Assembly: GCF_003253735.1 (NCBI RefSeq)
Contig: NZ_QKYW01000005.1
Span: forward strand, 186,001-250,000
Direction: 5' to 3'
Length of the DNA stretch: 64,000 nt
Source of the DNA: Pseudomonas sp. URMO17WK12:I2
GTDB taxonomy: Bacteria > Pseudomonadota > Gammaproteobacteria > Pseudomonadales > Pseudomonadaceae
Below the pieces are notes generated by a model that worked only from the letters and a program-made list of their open reading frames with translations, ran no database searches and was not told the origin of the DNA. The position numbers were made by a program, and so were the translations under genes. Positions 54,139 to 64,000 of the stretch are shown here, piece by piece. The stretch's first letter is position 1. Each line of letters opens with the position of its first letter.

Positions 54139-54434
54139 TGGCTCCGCGACCTGGACTCGACAGCGCAGCTGAACGCGCTTCAGCGCGGCCCCGAAGGGGT
54201 GAGCGCAGCGAATAACCTGGGACGCAGTCCCTGGTGAGAGTCCGGCGGATACAAAAAAGCCCCGGCTTAACCGAGGCTTTCGAATTTGGCTCCGCGACCT
54301 GGACTCGACAGCGCAGCTGAACGCGCTTCAGCGCGGCCCCGAAGGGGGGAGCGCAGCGAATAACCTGGGACGCAGTCCCTGGTGAGAGTCCGGCGGATAC
54401 AAAAAAGCCCCGGCTTAACCAAGGCTTTCGAATT
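54139..54434 (-). repeat. Two 148-bp tandem repeats carrying the tRNA-Asn 3' end
   Basis: Units 54139-54286 and 54287-54434 are nearly identical (two substitutions seen). Each begins (plus strand) with the last 22 bases of tRNA-Asn including CCA, then a hairpin-rich spacer, then the tRNA terminator. The third copy of the 22 bases, at 54435, is the real tRNA gene; spacing is exactly 148 both times. No integrase is nearby. Confidence 0.9.
54403..54430 (-). terminator. Terminator of tRNA-Asn
   Basis: Minus strand AAGCCTTGG-TTAAG-CCGGGGCTT followed by TTTT. The same hairpin occurs once more within the upstream repeat unit (about 54255-54282). Confidence 0.85.
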
Positions 54435-54510
54435 TGGCTCCGCGACCTGGACTCGAACCAGGGACCCAATGATTAACAGTCATTTGCTCTACCGACTGAG
54501 CTATCGCGGA
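54435..54510 (-). tRNA. tRNA-Asn (anticodon GTT)
   Basis: 76 bases with encoded CCA. Acceptor TCCGCGA/TCGCGGA, D arm GCTCAGTCGGTAGAGC, anticodon loop CTGTTAA (GTT), T loop GGTTCGAGTCC. Its 3' end is duplicated twice downstream as part of the 148-bp repeats. Confidence 0.96.
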
Positions 54511-54575
54511 ACGACGACGCGTATCCTACTGATTACGAAGGGGAAGTCAAGCATCTGCCGACTTCCCCTGGCAAC

Positions 54576-55772
54576 TTAGAGAACGGCGGCAATCGCCTTG
54601 GTCACCACCGGCAGGTTACGCGTGTTCAGGGCGGCCACGCAGATGCGGCCGGTGCCGACGGCGTAGATGCCGAACTCGCTACGCAGGCGCTCGACCTGTT
54701 CGGTGGTCAGGCCCGAGTAGGAGAACATGCCGCGTTGCTGCGCGACGAAGCCGAAGTCGCGCTTGGCGTTCAGGTCAGCCAACTGTTCGACCATGGCCAG
54801 GCGCATGGTGCGGATGCGATCACGCATTTCGCCCAGCTCGGTTTCCCACATCACCCGCAGCTCGGGGTTGTTGAGCACGGCCGCGACCACGCTGGCGCCA
54901 TGGGTCGGCGGGTTGGAGTAGTTGGTGCGGATCACCCGCTTGACCTGGGACAGCACGCGGCTGCCTTCTTCCTGGTCGCCAACGACGATGCTCAGGGCAC
55001 CGACGCGTTCGCCATACAGCGAGAACGACTTGGAGAACGAGCTGGAGACGAAGAAGGTCAGGCCAGATTGGGCGAACAAACGTACTGCCGCGGCGTCTTC
55101 TTCAATACCGTCGCCAAAACCCTGGTAGGCGATGTCGAGGAAGGGCACATGCTCGCGTTCGCGCACGATTTCCAGCACCGCTTGCCAGTCTTCGGGCGTC
55201 AGGTCGACGCCGGTCGGGTTGTGGCAGCAGGCGTGCAGCACAACGACGGAACGAGCCGGCAGGTTCTTCAGGTCTTCGAGCAGGCCGCCACGGTTCACGC
55301 CGTTGCTGAAGGCGTCGTAGTAGCGGTAGTTGCGTACCGGGAAACCGGCGGCTTCGAACAGCGCGCGGTGGTTCTCCCAGCTCGGGTCGCTGATCGCCAC
55401 GGTGGCGTCGGGCAGCAGGCGCTTGAGGAAGTCCGCGCCGGTCTTCAGGGCACCGGTGCCGCCAATGGCCTGGGTGGTGATCACGCGGCCTTGCTGGATC
55501 AGCGGCGAGTCGTTGCCCAGCAGCAGCTTCTGCACGGCCTGATCGTAGGCGGCAATGCCTTCGATCGGCAGGTAGCCACGGGGCGCGCGTGCGGCGGTGA
55601 GCGCCGCTTCCGCTTCGACCACGGCGCGCAGCAGCGGGATGCGACCTTCTTCGTTGGTGTAGACACCCACGCCAAGGTTGACCTTGTCAGGGCGTTTATC
55701 GGCGTTGAATGCTTCGTTGAGGCCCAGGATGGGATCGCGCGGAGCCATTTCGACGGCGGAGAACAGACTCAT
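54576..55772 (-). CDS. Aromatic amino acid aminotransferase (TyrB/AspC family)
   Basis: 398 residues, the usual length of class I aspartate/tyrosine aminotransferases. PLP-dependent: Schiff-base Lys in SSSFSKSFSLYGERVGAL (about residue 247), HACCHNPTGVDLT and the substrate-binding Arg near the C-terminus (GRICVAALN). Transfers amino groups between aromatic amino acids or aspartate and 2-oxoglutarate. In P. aeruginosa the neighbour of uvrB is also such an aminotransferase. Divergent from uvrB across 166 bases. Confidence 0.92.
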   Translation of the reverse strand: MSLFSAVEMAPRDPILGLNEAFNADKRPDKVNLGVGVYTNEEGRIPLLRAVVEAEAALTAARAPRGYLPIEGIAAYDQAVQKLLLGNDSPLIQQGRVITTQAIGGTGALKTGADFLKRLLPDATVAISDPSWENHRALFEAAGFPVRNYRYYDAFSNGVNRGGLLEDLKNLPARSVVVLHACCHNPTGVDLTPEDWQAVLEIVREREHVPFLDIAYQGFGDGIEEDAAAVRLFAQSGLTFFVSSSFSKSFSLYGERVGALSIVVGDQEEGSRVLSQVKRVIRTNYSNPPTHGASVVAAVLNNPELRVMWETELGEMRDRIRTMRLAMVEQLADLNAKRDFGFVAQQRGMFSYSGLTTEQVERLRSEFGIYAVGTGRICVAALNTRNLPVVTKAIAAVL

Positions 55773-55938
55773 GGGGGCGGCAGCTCTGTGGTGAGGTGAG
55801 TATCGAGCAACCCGGCAACTGGATTAGGGGTTGCGCAAGCGGGCCGTTAGTATAGCGGCCCATATTCGGTGTCGCGACAGCGTACATCAGGTATGACGCA
55901 CGTGTTGTCGTGGCGTCACAGCCTTTGCAGAGGTATTT

Positions 55939-57950
<2,012 letters not shown>

Positions 57951-57954
<4 letters not shown>

Positions 57955-58466
57955 GTGCAGCAGGTCACCCCAAGGTCTACCTGGCCGGTTTCGACGTGTT
58001 CAGGGAGGATGCCGTCGAGCGGGGCGAGTACCTCAAACGGTTGTGTCGTGCCCAGGGGGTCGAAGGGCTCTATCCGTTCGATAACGAGGTGCCCGAAGGC
58101 CTGGCGGCCGCCGAGCGGGCGGCGCAGATCTGTCAGCTCAACCTGGCAATGATCCGCGCCGCTGATGCCGTGCTGGCCAACCTCGACCCCTTTCGCGGTT
58201 TCGAACCGGATTCCGGCACCGCATTCGAGGTGGGAGCGGCAGTGGCCCTCGGCAAGCCGGTGTGGGCGTACTTCCAGCCCCGGGGAAGCATGCGCCAGTG
58301 GTTGTCCGGCGATGAAGCCGGCCGTGATGCCGAAGGCTATTTCATCGAGGATTTCGGCCTGCCACGCAACCTGATGCTCGCCTGCTCCTGGGCCGGCTGC
58401 AGCGCCAGCGTGGAGGAGGGCGTCGCTGCCCTGCGTCGCTATCTGGATGGCGTCTCTGGCGCCTGA
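57951..58466 (+). CDS. Nucleoside 2-deoxyribosyltransferase-family protein
   Basis: 171 residues; the ATG overlaps the uvrB stop by four bases, so translation is probably coupled. [20 protein letters not shown] (about 7-26) and [29 protein letters not shown] (about 79-107), with the catalytic Glu in TAFE, are the family signature. These enzymes exchange bases on deoxynucleosides or hydrolyse deoxynucleoside monophosphates. A nucleotide-pool cleaning role beside uvrB is possible. Confidence 0.88.
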
Positions 58467-58647
58467 TGCTACGCGGCACTGGTCAGCGGTAGTCCTCCTG
58501 GTTAGCTGGAGCCAGCCGGGGCTGGCCTGTTAATATTCGCACCCTTCGCTTTTCTCGCGTCATCCATGGCGCTTGCGCCGGTCGCTCATGCTACCGCTCG
58601 CAAGCCTGGCCTACGCCATTTTCAGTCTTACTTGCTCGGGACTACCC

Positions 58648-60129
58648 ATGACCACCGTTCGCACTCGTATCGCCCCGTCGCCCACTGGCGACCCTCACGT
58701 CGGCACTGCCTATATCGCGCTGTTCAACCTGTGCTTCGCCAGGCAGCACGGCGGCGAGTTCATCCTGCGTATCGAGGATACCGATCAGGTCCGTTCGACC
58801 CGCGAATCCGAGCAGCAGATCTATGACGCGCTGCGCTGGCTGGGCATCGAATGGAACGAAGGCCCCGATGTGGGTGGTCCATACGGTCCGTATCGGCAGA
58901 GCGAGCGGGGCGAGATCTACCGCAAGTACGCCCTGGAGCTGGTCGAGAAAGGCCATGCCTTCTACTGCTTCTGCACCCCGGAAGAGCTCGAACAGATGCG
59001 TGCCGAGCAGATCGCCCGCGGCGAGACGCCGCGTTATGACGGCCGTGGCCTGCTGCTATCCGAAGAGGAGGTGCAGCGTCGTCTGGCTGCAGGCGAGCCC
59101 CATGTGATTCGCATGAAGGTGCCGAGCGAAGGCATCTGTGTGGTGCCGGACATGCTGCGCGGTGACGTGGAAATCCCGTGGGATCGCATGGACATGCAGG
59201 TGCTGATGAAGACCGATGGCCTGCCGACCTACTTCCTGGCCAACGTGGTCGACGACCACCTGATGAAGATCACCCACGTGCTGCGCGGCGAGGAATGGCT
59301 GCCGTCGGCGCCCAAGCTGATCCTGCTGTACGAATACTTCGGCTGGGAAAAGCCGCAGCTGTGCTACATGCCGCTGCTGCGTAACCCGGACAAGAGCAAG
59401 TTGTCCAAGCGCAAGAACCCGACCTCGATCACCTTCTACGAGCGCATGGGCTTCCTGCCCCAGGCGATGCTCAACTACCTGGGCCGCATGGGCTGGTCGA
59501 TGCCCGATGAGCGCGAGAAATTCACCCTCGACGAGATGATCGCCAACTTCGACGTGCAGCGGGTTTCCCTGGGCGGGCCGATCTTCGACCTGGAGAAGCT
59601 GTCTTGGCTCAACGGCCAGTGGATGCGCGAACTGAGCGTCGAGGAATTTGCCGCCGGTGTGCAGAAGTGGGCCTTCAACAGCGACTACCTGATGCAGATC
59701 GCGCCGCACGTGCAGGGCCGGGTGGAAACCTTCAGCCAGATCGCGCCGCTAGCCGGTTTCTTCTTTGCCGGTGGCGTGCAGCCGGACAAGGCGCTGTTCG
59801 CCCACAAGAAGCTTTCCGACGATCAGGTGCGTCAGCTCATGCAGTTGATCCTCTGGAAGCTCGAAGCGCTGCGCCAGTGGGAGAAGGAGCGCATCACCGC
59901 TTGCATCCAGGCAGTGGTCGAGCACCTGGAGCTGAAGCTGCGTGATGCCATGCCGCTGATGTTCGCCGCCGTCACGGGCCAGGCCAGCTCGGTGTCGGTG
60001 CTCGATGCCATGGAAATTCTCGGCCCGGATCTCACCCGTTTCCGTCTACGCCAGGCCATCGAATTGCTGGGTGGCGTGTCGAAGAAAGAGAACAAGGAGT
60101 GGGAAAAGCTTCTGGCCAGCATCAACTGA
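58648..60129 (+). CDS. gltX: Glutamyl-tRNA synthetase
   Basis: 493 residues from the ATG at 58648; the frame upstream to 58573 is not conserved-looking. Class I signatures: [19 protein letters not shown] (HIGH region, about 8-26) and [10 protein letters not shown] (KMSKS region, about 250). Charges tRNA-Glu; two tRNA-Glu(TTC) genes follow directly downstream. Essential gene. Confidence 0.97.
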   Translation: MTTVRTRIAPSPTGDPHVGTAYIALFNLCFARQHGGEFILRIEDTDQVRSTRESEQQIYDALRWLGIEWNEGPDVGGPYGPYRQSERGEIYRKYALELVEKGHAFYCFCTPEELEQMRAEQIARGETPRYDGRGLLLSEEEVQRRLAAGEPHVIRMKVPSEGICVVPDMLRGDVEIPWDRMDMQVLMKTDGLPTYFLANVVDDHLMKITHVLRGEEWLPSAPKLILLYEYFGWEKPQLCYMPLLRNPDKSKLSKRKNPTSITFYERMGFLPQAMLNYLGRMGWSMPDEREKFTLDEMIANFDVQRVSLGGPIFDLEKLSWLNGQWMRELSVEEFAAGVQKWAFNSDYLMQIAPHVQGRVETFSQIAPLAGFFFAGGVQPDKALFAHKKLSDDQVRQLMQLILWKLEALRQWEKERITACIQAVVEHLELKLRDAMPLMFAAVTGQASSVSVLDAMEILGPDLTRFRLRQAIELLGGVSKKENKEWEKLLASIN

Positions 60130-60210
60130 TCGGAGCCGGTTTCCAGGCCGCCGGTCGCCGTGGCGGGCTGGCAGCCCAGGGTTTGCGTTAAGTGTTTGTT
60201 ATGTCAGCGA

Positions 60211-60238
60211 AAAAAAATTAGCCGCCGACTAATTTTTT
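60211..60238. terminator. Intrinsic terminator after gltX
   Basis: AAAAAATTAG-CCGCCGA-CTAATTTTTT; A/T-flanked and so possibly bidirectional. Lies immediately before the tRNA operon promoter. Confidence 0.65.
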
Positions 60239-60239
60239 G

Positions 60240-60268
60240 TTGACAGGGTGAGGGGGCGCACTTAACAT
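60240..60268 (+). promoter_or_regulatory. Strong sigma-70 promoter of the tRNA-Ala/Glu array
   Basis: TTGACA (60240-60245), 17 bases, TAACAT (60263-60268), followed by a GC-rich discriminator GCGCCCC typical of stringently controlled stable RNA promoters. Confidence 0.85.
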
Positions 60269-60286
60269 GCGCCCCGTCCTCGAGAT

Positions 60287-60362
<76 letters not shown>

Positions 60363-60421
60363 ATCTCGGATGCCACAACCGGTTCTTCGGAACAGGTTGA
60401 GTTGTAAAGAAGGGCATTTGC

Positions 60422-60497
60422 GTCCCCTTCGTCTAGTGGCCTAGGACACCGCCCTTTCACGGCGGTAACAGGGGTTCGAGTCCCCTAGGGGACGCCA
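60422..60497 (+). tRNA. tRNA-Glu (anticodon TTC), copy 1
   Basis: 76 bases with CCA. Acceptor GTCCCCT/AGGGGAC, anticodon stem CCGCC/GGCGG around CTTTCAC (TTC). Identical to copy 2. Its synthetase gene gltX is directly upstream. Confidence 0.96.
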
Positions 60498-60546
60498 TTA
60501 TTTCCAGCTGCAGCGCCTTGGTGCTGCAGCCAGACCGCAAGGTTCT

Positions 60547-60622
<76 letters not shown>

Positions 60623-60669
60623 ATCCACGACAGGCCAGCCTAGCGCTGGCCTTGTTCTTCGAAGGTTTC

Positions 60670-60745
60670 GTCCCCTTCGTCTAGTGGCCTAGGACACCGC
60701 CCTTTCACGGCGGTAACAGGGGTTCGAGTCCCCTAGGGGACGCCA
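60670..60745 (+). tRNA. tRNA-Glu (anticodon TTC), copy 2
   Basis: Same sequence as copy 1. Last tRNA of the array, 25 bases before the terminator. Confidence 0.96.
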
Positions 60746-60770
60746 TTTTTGCCCGCTCTGCGGGATTTTT

Positions 60771-60806
60771 AAGGGTCACTTCTCACGAAGTGGCCCTTTT
60801 GTTTTT
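60771..60806 (+). terminator. Terminator of the tRNA array
   Basis: AAGGGTCACTTC-TCAC-GAAGTGGCCCTT followed by TTGTTTTT. Confidence 0.88.
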
Positions 60807-60915
60807 GTGCGCTCGAAAACTACCGGCTGCCGGCGTATGCGCTGATGCGACTTGCGTTACGGCGGACAAAGCCCCTAAGGTCGAGCCCATTCTGATCGAT
60901 GCAGGAGCCGCTTGC

Positions 60916-60972
60916 ATGAACCCGACTATCAACGCCGCATGGCGCGCGCATGCGCTGGAGCGTCAGTCATGA
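60916..60972 (+). CDS. 18-codon upstream ORF coupled to the thioesterase gene
   Basis: AGGAG at 60903-60907 is followed after eight bases by ATG at 60916. The frame encodes 18 residues (MNPTINAAWRAHALERQS) and its TGA overlaps the thioesterase ATG (ATGA at 60969). This is the arrangement of a translationally coupled leader. The thioesterase also has its own GGAG, so the leader may not be needed. Confidence 0.3.
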   Translation: MNPTINAAWRAHALERQS

Positions 60973-61403
60973 ATTGGGACCGTCCGGATCCGTTCACCAT
61001 CGAGCTGGCGGTGGGTAGCGAGGATATCGACGGCCTCGGGCATGCCAACAACGCGGTTTACGTGACCTGGCTGGAGCGCTGTGCCTGGCGGCATTCGCAG
61101 TCGCTGGGGCTGGATCTGGTCGAGTACCGGCGCCTCGATCGCGCCATGGCGGTGGTGCGTCACGAGATCGACTACCTGAGCAGCGCCTACGAAGGCCAGG
61201 AACTGGTCATGGGAACCTGGATCGTCGAGTCCGACCAGCGCTTGAAGATGGATCGCTGCTTCCAACTGATACGCCCGCAGGATGGCACCACGTTGCTGCG
61301 TGCACGCACCACCTTCGTCTGTATCGAGCTGTCCAGCGGGCGACCCAAGCGCATGCCGGCCGAGTTCGTCGAGGGCTATGGCAAGGCGTTGCTACCCGCC
61401 TGA
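60969..61403 (+). CDS. Hot-dog-fold acyl-CoA thioesterase (4HBT family)
   Basis: 144 residues from the ATG at 60969. The 4-hydroxybenzoyl-CoA-thioesterase/YbgC-type motif DIDGLGHANNAVYVTWLERCAW (about 19-40), with the active-site Asp replaced by His-Ala-Asn-Asn-type sequence, is present, as is VVRHEIDYLSSAYEGQEL. Hydrolyses acyl-CoA; substrate unknown. Convergent with the gene at 61408, with four bases between. Confidence 0.88.
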   Translation: MNWDRPDPFTIELAVGSEDIDGLGHANNAVYVTWLERCAWRHSQSLGLDLVEYRRLDRAMAVVRHEIDYLSSAYEGQELVMGTWIVESDQRLKMDRCFQLIRPQDGTTLLRARTTFVCIELSSGRPKRMPAEFVEGYGKALLPA

Positions 61404-61407
61404 TGCA

Positions 61408-61803
61408 TCATGGCTGCGGGGCGAGAAACAGCTTCTGTTCTTCGTAAACGGCTTGGTAGCTTCGCACCTCACCAGGCTGTAGCAGGATCGACTGGCTGCT
61501 CGCCAGCTCTACCTGGGCGCAGAAACCTTCCCGTGAGGGCGTGAGGACGACGGTCCTTTCGCCGCTGGGCACGTCCAGCGTGACGCTCTCACCGGCTGGT
61601 AGTGCCACCACCAATTGCTCGTCGACGCGCAGCTGCAGGTCGCAGGCGTTGGGCGCGTTGCGGTCGCGGCTGACGATCAGTTTGGCGGTGGCCGCCGGGT
61701 CGATGGGTACGCCCTCGGAGATGGGCGTCACGGCAAAGCTCGCCGTGCTGATCAGCAGCAGGGCGAGCGGTGCGCCGGGCAGGCTAAGTCGGCTCATGGT
61801 CAT
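61408..61803 (-). CDS. Secreted small protein, unknown function
   Basis: 131 residues (129 from the second ATG at 61797). A signal peptide (LSLPGAPLALLLISTASFA, about 6-24) precedes a short beta-rich domain (LQLRVDEQLVVALPAGESVTLDVPSGERTVVLTPSREGFCAQVEL) similar in pattern to periplasmic carbohydrate-binding-like or adhesin-like small domains. Two cysteines could form a disulfide. No named family recognised. Confidence 0.65.
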   Translation of the reverse strand: MTMSRLSLPGAPLALLLISTASFAVTPISEGVPIDPAATAKLIVSRDRNAPNACDLQLRVDEQLVVALPAGESVTLDVPSGERTVVLTPSREGFCAQVELASSQSILLQPGEVRSYQAVYEEQKLFLAPQP

Positions 61804-61954
61804 TCCAGATCGGCATTCGGTAAAGCAATGGACTGCCCGCGATGGCAGGTGTTCAGCTGCCGCGGCGCTGGGCTGAGGCGAGTCGCGCCGCTACACTACG
61901 CGCCGCCTTTCACCGGCATGCAGATGCCGCCACTATCTTTTCGAGAGTATCGCC

Positions 61955-62968
61955 ATGCAGATCGCCCTGGCGCCCATGGAGGGGCTGGTCGATGAAATCC
62001 TCCGCGACGTGCTGACCCGGGTTGGCGGCATCGACTGGTGCGTGACCGAGTTCATCCGCGTCACCGACCGCGTGTTGCCCAGGTCGACCTATCGCAAGCT
62101 GGCGCCGGAGCTGTTCGATGGCGCCAGAACCGCGGCCGGCACGCCACTACGGGTACAGCTGCTCGGCTCGGATCCCAAGTGCCTGGGTGACAACGCTGCG
62201 TATGCCTGTGTGCTCGGTGCGCCGGTGATCGACCTGAATTTTGGCTGCCCGGCCAAGACGGTGAACAAGTCCCGTGGCGGGGCGGTGTTGCTCAAGGAGC
62301 CCGAGCTGTTGCACGCCATCGTGCGTGAGGTGCGCCGTAGCGTGCCTTTGAGCATTCCGGTGACAGCCAAGATGCGCCTGGGCTTCGACCACAAGGATCT
62401 GGCGCTGGACTGCGCACGGGCGCTGGCCGAAGGTGGCGCCGCGCAGATCGTCGTGCATGCGCGCACCAAGGTCGAAGGTTACAAGCCCCCGGCTCATTGG
62501 GAATGGGTGGCGCGGGTGCAGGAAGCGGTTGCCGTGCCGGTGTATGCCAATGGCGATATCTGGTCGCTGGACGACTGGCGGCGTTGCCGTGAAGTGAGCG
62601 GCGCGCAAAACTTCATGCTCGGCCGTGGCGTGGTGGCGCAGCCCGACCTGGCCCGGCAGATAGCGGCGGCAAAGGCCGGCCAGGATGCCGGGGTGATGAC
62701 CTGGGAGGCGCTGCAGCCGCTGCTGGCCGAGTTCTGGCTGCAGGCACGCCGCAAGATTTCGCCGCGTTACGCGCCAGGGCGGCTCAAGCAGTGGCTGGCG
62801 ATGCTCACCCGTACTTATCCGCAGGCAGTCGAACTGTTCGCCCTGGTGCGTCGCGAGACCAACTGCGAGGCTATCGACGCGCTGCTCGGCGTGAGTGTTA
62901 CCCCGGCGGACTTGCAGCGGCTGCATGCGCAAGTGGTCGCTGACGAGGCATTCAGCGACCGCCGCTGA
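61955..62968 (+). CDS. dusC: tRNA-dihydrouridine(16) synthase DusC
   Basis: 337 residues. FMN-dependent Dus signature [21 protein letters not shown] (about 92-112) with the catalytic Cys, N-terminal [17 protein letters not shown] and [15 protein letters not shown]. The [13 protein letters not shown] region is typical of the DusC type that reduces U16 of tRNA. Convergent with the SDR gene; the 3' ends overlap by 17 bases. Confidence 0.9.
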   Translation: MQIALAPMEGLVDEILRDVLTRVGGIDWCVTEFIRVTDRVLPRSTYRKLAPELFDGARTAAGTPLRVQLLGSDPKCLGDNAAYACVLGAPVIDLNFGCPAKTVNKSRGGAVLLKEPELLHAIVREVRRSVPLSIPVTAKMRLGFDHKDLALDCARALAEGGAAQIVVHARTKVEGYKPPAHWEWVARVQEAVAVPVYANGDIWSLDDWRRCREVSGAQNFMLGRGVVAQPDLARQIAAAKAGQDAGVMTWEALQPLLAEFWLQARRKISPRYAPGRLKQWLAMLTRTYPQAVELFALVRRETNCEAIDALLGVSVTPADLQRLHAQVVADEAFSDRR

Positions 62969-63698
62969 CGTCCAGTAGTGAGCCGGTGGTGTAGGAAGCC
63001 CGTTCGCCCGCCAGCCATATGATGGCTTCCGCCACTTCTTCGGCGCGCCCGCCGCGCCCCAGTGGAATGCTGGCCGCCACGCGCGCCACCCGTTGTGGCT
63101 CGCCGCCGCTGGCATGAATCTCGGTGTCGATCACTCCAGGGCGCACGGCGTTGACGCGGATGCCATCGTCGGCGAGTTCCTTGGCCAGGCCCACCGTCAT
63201 GCTGTCGACCGCGCCCTTGGCCGCAGCGTAATCGGTGTACTCCCCCGGCGCGCCGAGCCGCGCGGCAATCGACGACACATTGATGATCGCGCCACCGCGG
63301 CCACCCTGGCGGGTAGACATGCGCGCTATCGCTTCGCGGCTGCACAGGAAGCTGCCATACACGTTGGTGGCGAAGACCCGCTGCCAGCGCTCCAGGCTCA
63401 TCCGTTCCAGGCGCATCTGCTGCTCCAGCATGCCGGCATTGTTGACCAGCACGTCCAGGCGCCCCAGGCGTTCATCGATGTTGGCGAATAGCCGGCGAAC
63501 CTGGGCTTCGTCGGCGACATCGGCCTGCACCGCCAGGGCCTCGCCGCCCAAGGTGATGATCGACTCGACGAGCGCTTCGGCGGCTTCACGATTGCGCTGG
63601 TAATTGACTATCACGCGGTAGCCTTGCCCGGCGGCGAGCCTCGCCGTGGCTGCGCCGATGCCACGACTGGCGCCGGTAATCAACATCACCTTGCTCAT
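62952..63698 (-). CDS. Short-chain dehydrogenase/reductase
   Basis: 248 residues. NAD(P)-binding [20 protein letters not shown] (residues 8-27), NNAG (about 89), the catalytic Ser in [10 protein letters not shown], and YTDYAAAK (Tyr-x3-Lys, about 157-161). Classical SDR resembling FabG and glucose dehydrogenases; substrate unknown. AGGAG precedes the ATG. It is divergent from ibpA and ends inside the dusC 3' end. Confidence 0.92.
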   Translation of the reverse strand: MSKVMLITGASRGIGAATARLAAGQGYRVIVNYQRNREAAEALVESIITLGGEALAVQADVADEAQVRRLFANIDERLGRLDVLVNNAGMLEQQMRLERMSLERWQRVFATNVYGSFLCSREAIARMSTRQGGRGGAIINVSSIAARLGAPGEYTDYAAAKGAVDSMTVGLAKELADDGIRVNAVRPGVIDTEIHASGGEPQRVARVAASIPLGRGGRAEEVAEAIIWLAGERASYTTGSLLDVSGGR

Positions 63699-63720
63699 CG
63701 AAAAATCTCCTTTTCAGGCC

Positions 63721-63748
63721 CTTGAATTTTTTTCGGGTATCCACATTT
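63721..63748 (+). promoter_or_regulatory. Sigma-32 heat-shock promoter
   Basis: CTTGAA (63721-63726), 14 bases, CCACATTT (63741-63748) against CTTGAAA-N11-16-CCCCATNT. It directs the small heat-shock gene. Confidence 0.75.
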
Positions 63749-63749
63749 T

Positions 63750-63819
63750 TACCACCGTGGGATGCCGAAGCCGGGTCCCGCACCTTATCACTCGCTGACT
63801 ATTCAGGAGATTTACCATG
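63750..63819 (+). promoter_or_regulatory. ROSE-like RNA thermometer in the ibpA leader
   Basis: The last hairpin before the ATG is CTC-G-CTGA-CTAT-TCAG-GAG (63791-63809): seven pairs with one bulged G, enclosing the AGGAG ribosome binding site. A UYGCU-like strand with an unpaired G facing the Shine-Dalgarno is the hallmark of ROSE elements, which melt on heating. Upstream GC-rich bases (63755-63785) can form a first hairpin. Confidence 0.75.
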
Positions 63820-64000
63820 AGCACTGCATTTTCCATGACCCCGCTGTTCCGTCAGTCCATTGGCTTCGACCGTTTCAACGACCTGTTCGAATCGGCGATG
63901 CGCAACGAGACGAGCAGCAGCTACCCGCCCTACAACGTCGAGAAGCATGCCGACGACCAGTACCGGATCGTCATCGCTGCCGCTGGATTCCAGGATGAAG
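63817..64000 (+). CDS. ibpA: Small heat-shock protein Hsp20 (IbpA type), truncated by window
   Basis: First 61 residues of an Hsp20-family chaperone; the gene continues past the window. STAFSMTPLFRQSIGFDRFNDLFESAM and YPPYNVEKHADDQYRIVIAAAGF are the IbpA N-terminus and start of the alpha-crystallin domain. Binds unfolding proteins in the cytoplasm without ATP. Heat-regulated by a sigma-32 promoter and a ROSE-like leader, both visible. Partial entry. Confidence 0.93.
   Translation, partial: MSTAFSMTPLFRQSIGFDRFNDLFESAMRNETSSSYPPYNVEKHADDQYRIVIAAAGFQDE

Noticed and set aside
54139-54434. Attachment sites of a resident prophage or island at tRNA-Asn
   Set aside because: No integrase or cargo between the repeated tRNA ends, only 126-base spacers.
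54735-55799. 354-codon plus-strand frame opposite the aminotransferase
   Set aside because: Shadow of a clearly conserved PLP enzyme on the other strand.
60790-60972. 60-codon frame starting at a GTG in the tRNA terminator
   Set aside because: Overlaps the terminator hairpin; only the last 18 codons have a ribosome binding site and are listed separately.

Overview
The window is a chromosomal segment of a Pseudomonas (Gammaproteobacteria, P. aeruginosa/P. mendocina-like by protein similarity; the species cannot be fixed from sequence alone). It is GC-rich with dense gene packing. Clear Pseudomonas markers are AmrZ, a PrrF small RNA, FlgZ, FleQ/FleS/FleR and a tRNA-Ala/tRNA-Glu array next to gltX.

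Layout. (1) 1-2.7 kb: amrZ, an orphan phnN, three very small membrane or secreted proteins, and an Lrp-family regulator. (2) 2.9-9.2 kb: a fused indolepyruvate ferredoxin oxidoreductase, tRNA-Arg(CCT), a Fur-type iron-responsive PrrF sRNA with its promoter, a YceH-family protein, a 166-bp palindromic MITE-like element and an MFS transporter. (3) 9.2-25.4 kb: flagellar genes flgZ-flgN-flgM-flgA (minus strand), then cheV-cheR, flgBCDE and flgFGHIJKL. (4) 25.6-44.7 kb: a 13-gene sugar/glycosyltransferase island between flgL and fliC, the position of flagellin glycosylation islands in Pseudomonas. (5) 45.0-53.9 kb: fliC, flaG, fliD, two fliS paralogues, a fliT-like gene, fleQ, fleS, fleR. (6) 53.9-54.6 kb: extragenic repeats and tRNA-Asn with two tandem copies of its 3' end. 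(7) 54.6-64 kb: aromatic aminotransferase, uvrB, a deoxyribosyltransferase-like gene, gltX, tRNA-Ala/Glu x2, thioesterase, dusC, an SDR and a truncated ibpA-type small heat-shock gene behind a ROSE-like RNA thermometer.

How it works together. Promoter motifs can be read directly and fit the known Pseudomonas flagellar hierarchy: sigma-54 sites lie before flgA, flgB, flgF and fleS; sigma-28 (FliA) sites lie before flgM, fliC and the second fliS; a FleQ-box-like site lies before fleQ. Completion of the hook would release FliA from FlgM and switch on fliC. AmrZ, FleQ and FlgZ link this to the motility/biofilm decision.

The most unusual part is the island. RfbF, RfbG and RfbH predict CDP-4-keto-3,6-dideoxyhexose. 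They are joined by an acetolactate-synthase-like ThDP enzyme, a NeuB-cupin fusion, a HAD phosphatase, two C-methyltransferase-type enzymes, an extended SDR, a pyruvyl-transferase-family protein, an FkbM methyltransferase and two glycosyltransferases, one of them about 1620 residues with five modules. No wzx/wzy-type genes are present. I infer a dedicated flagellin glycan, possibly a branched-chain or higher-carbon deoxysugar; this is a hypothesis, not shown by the sequence.
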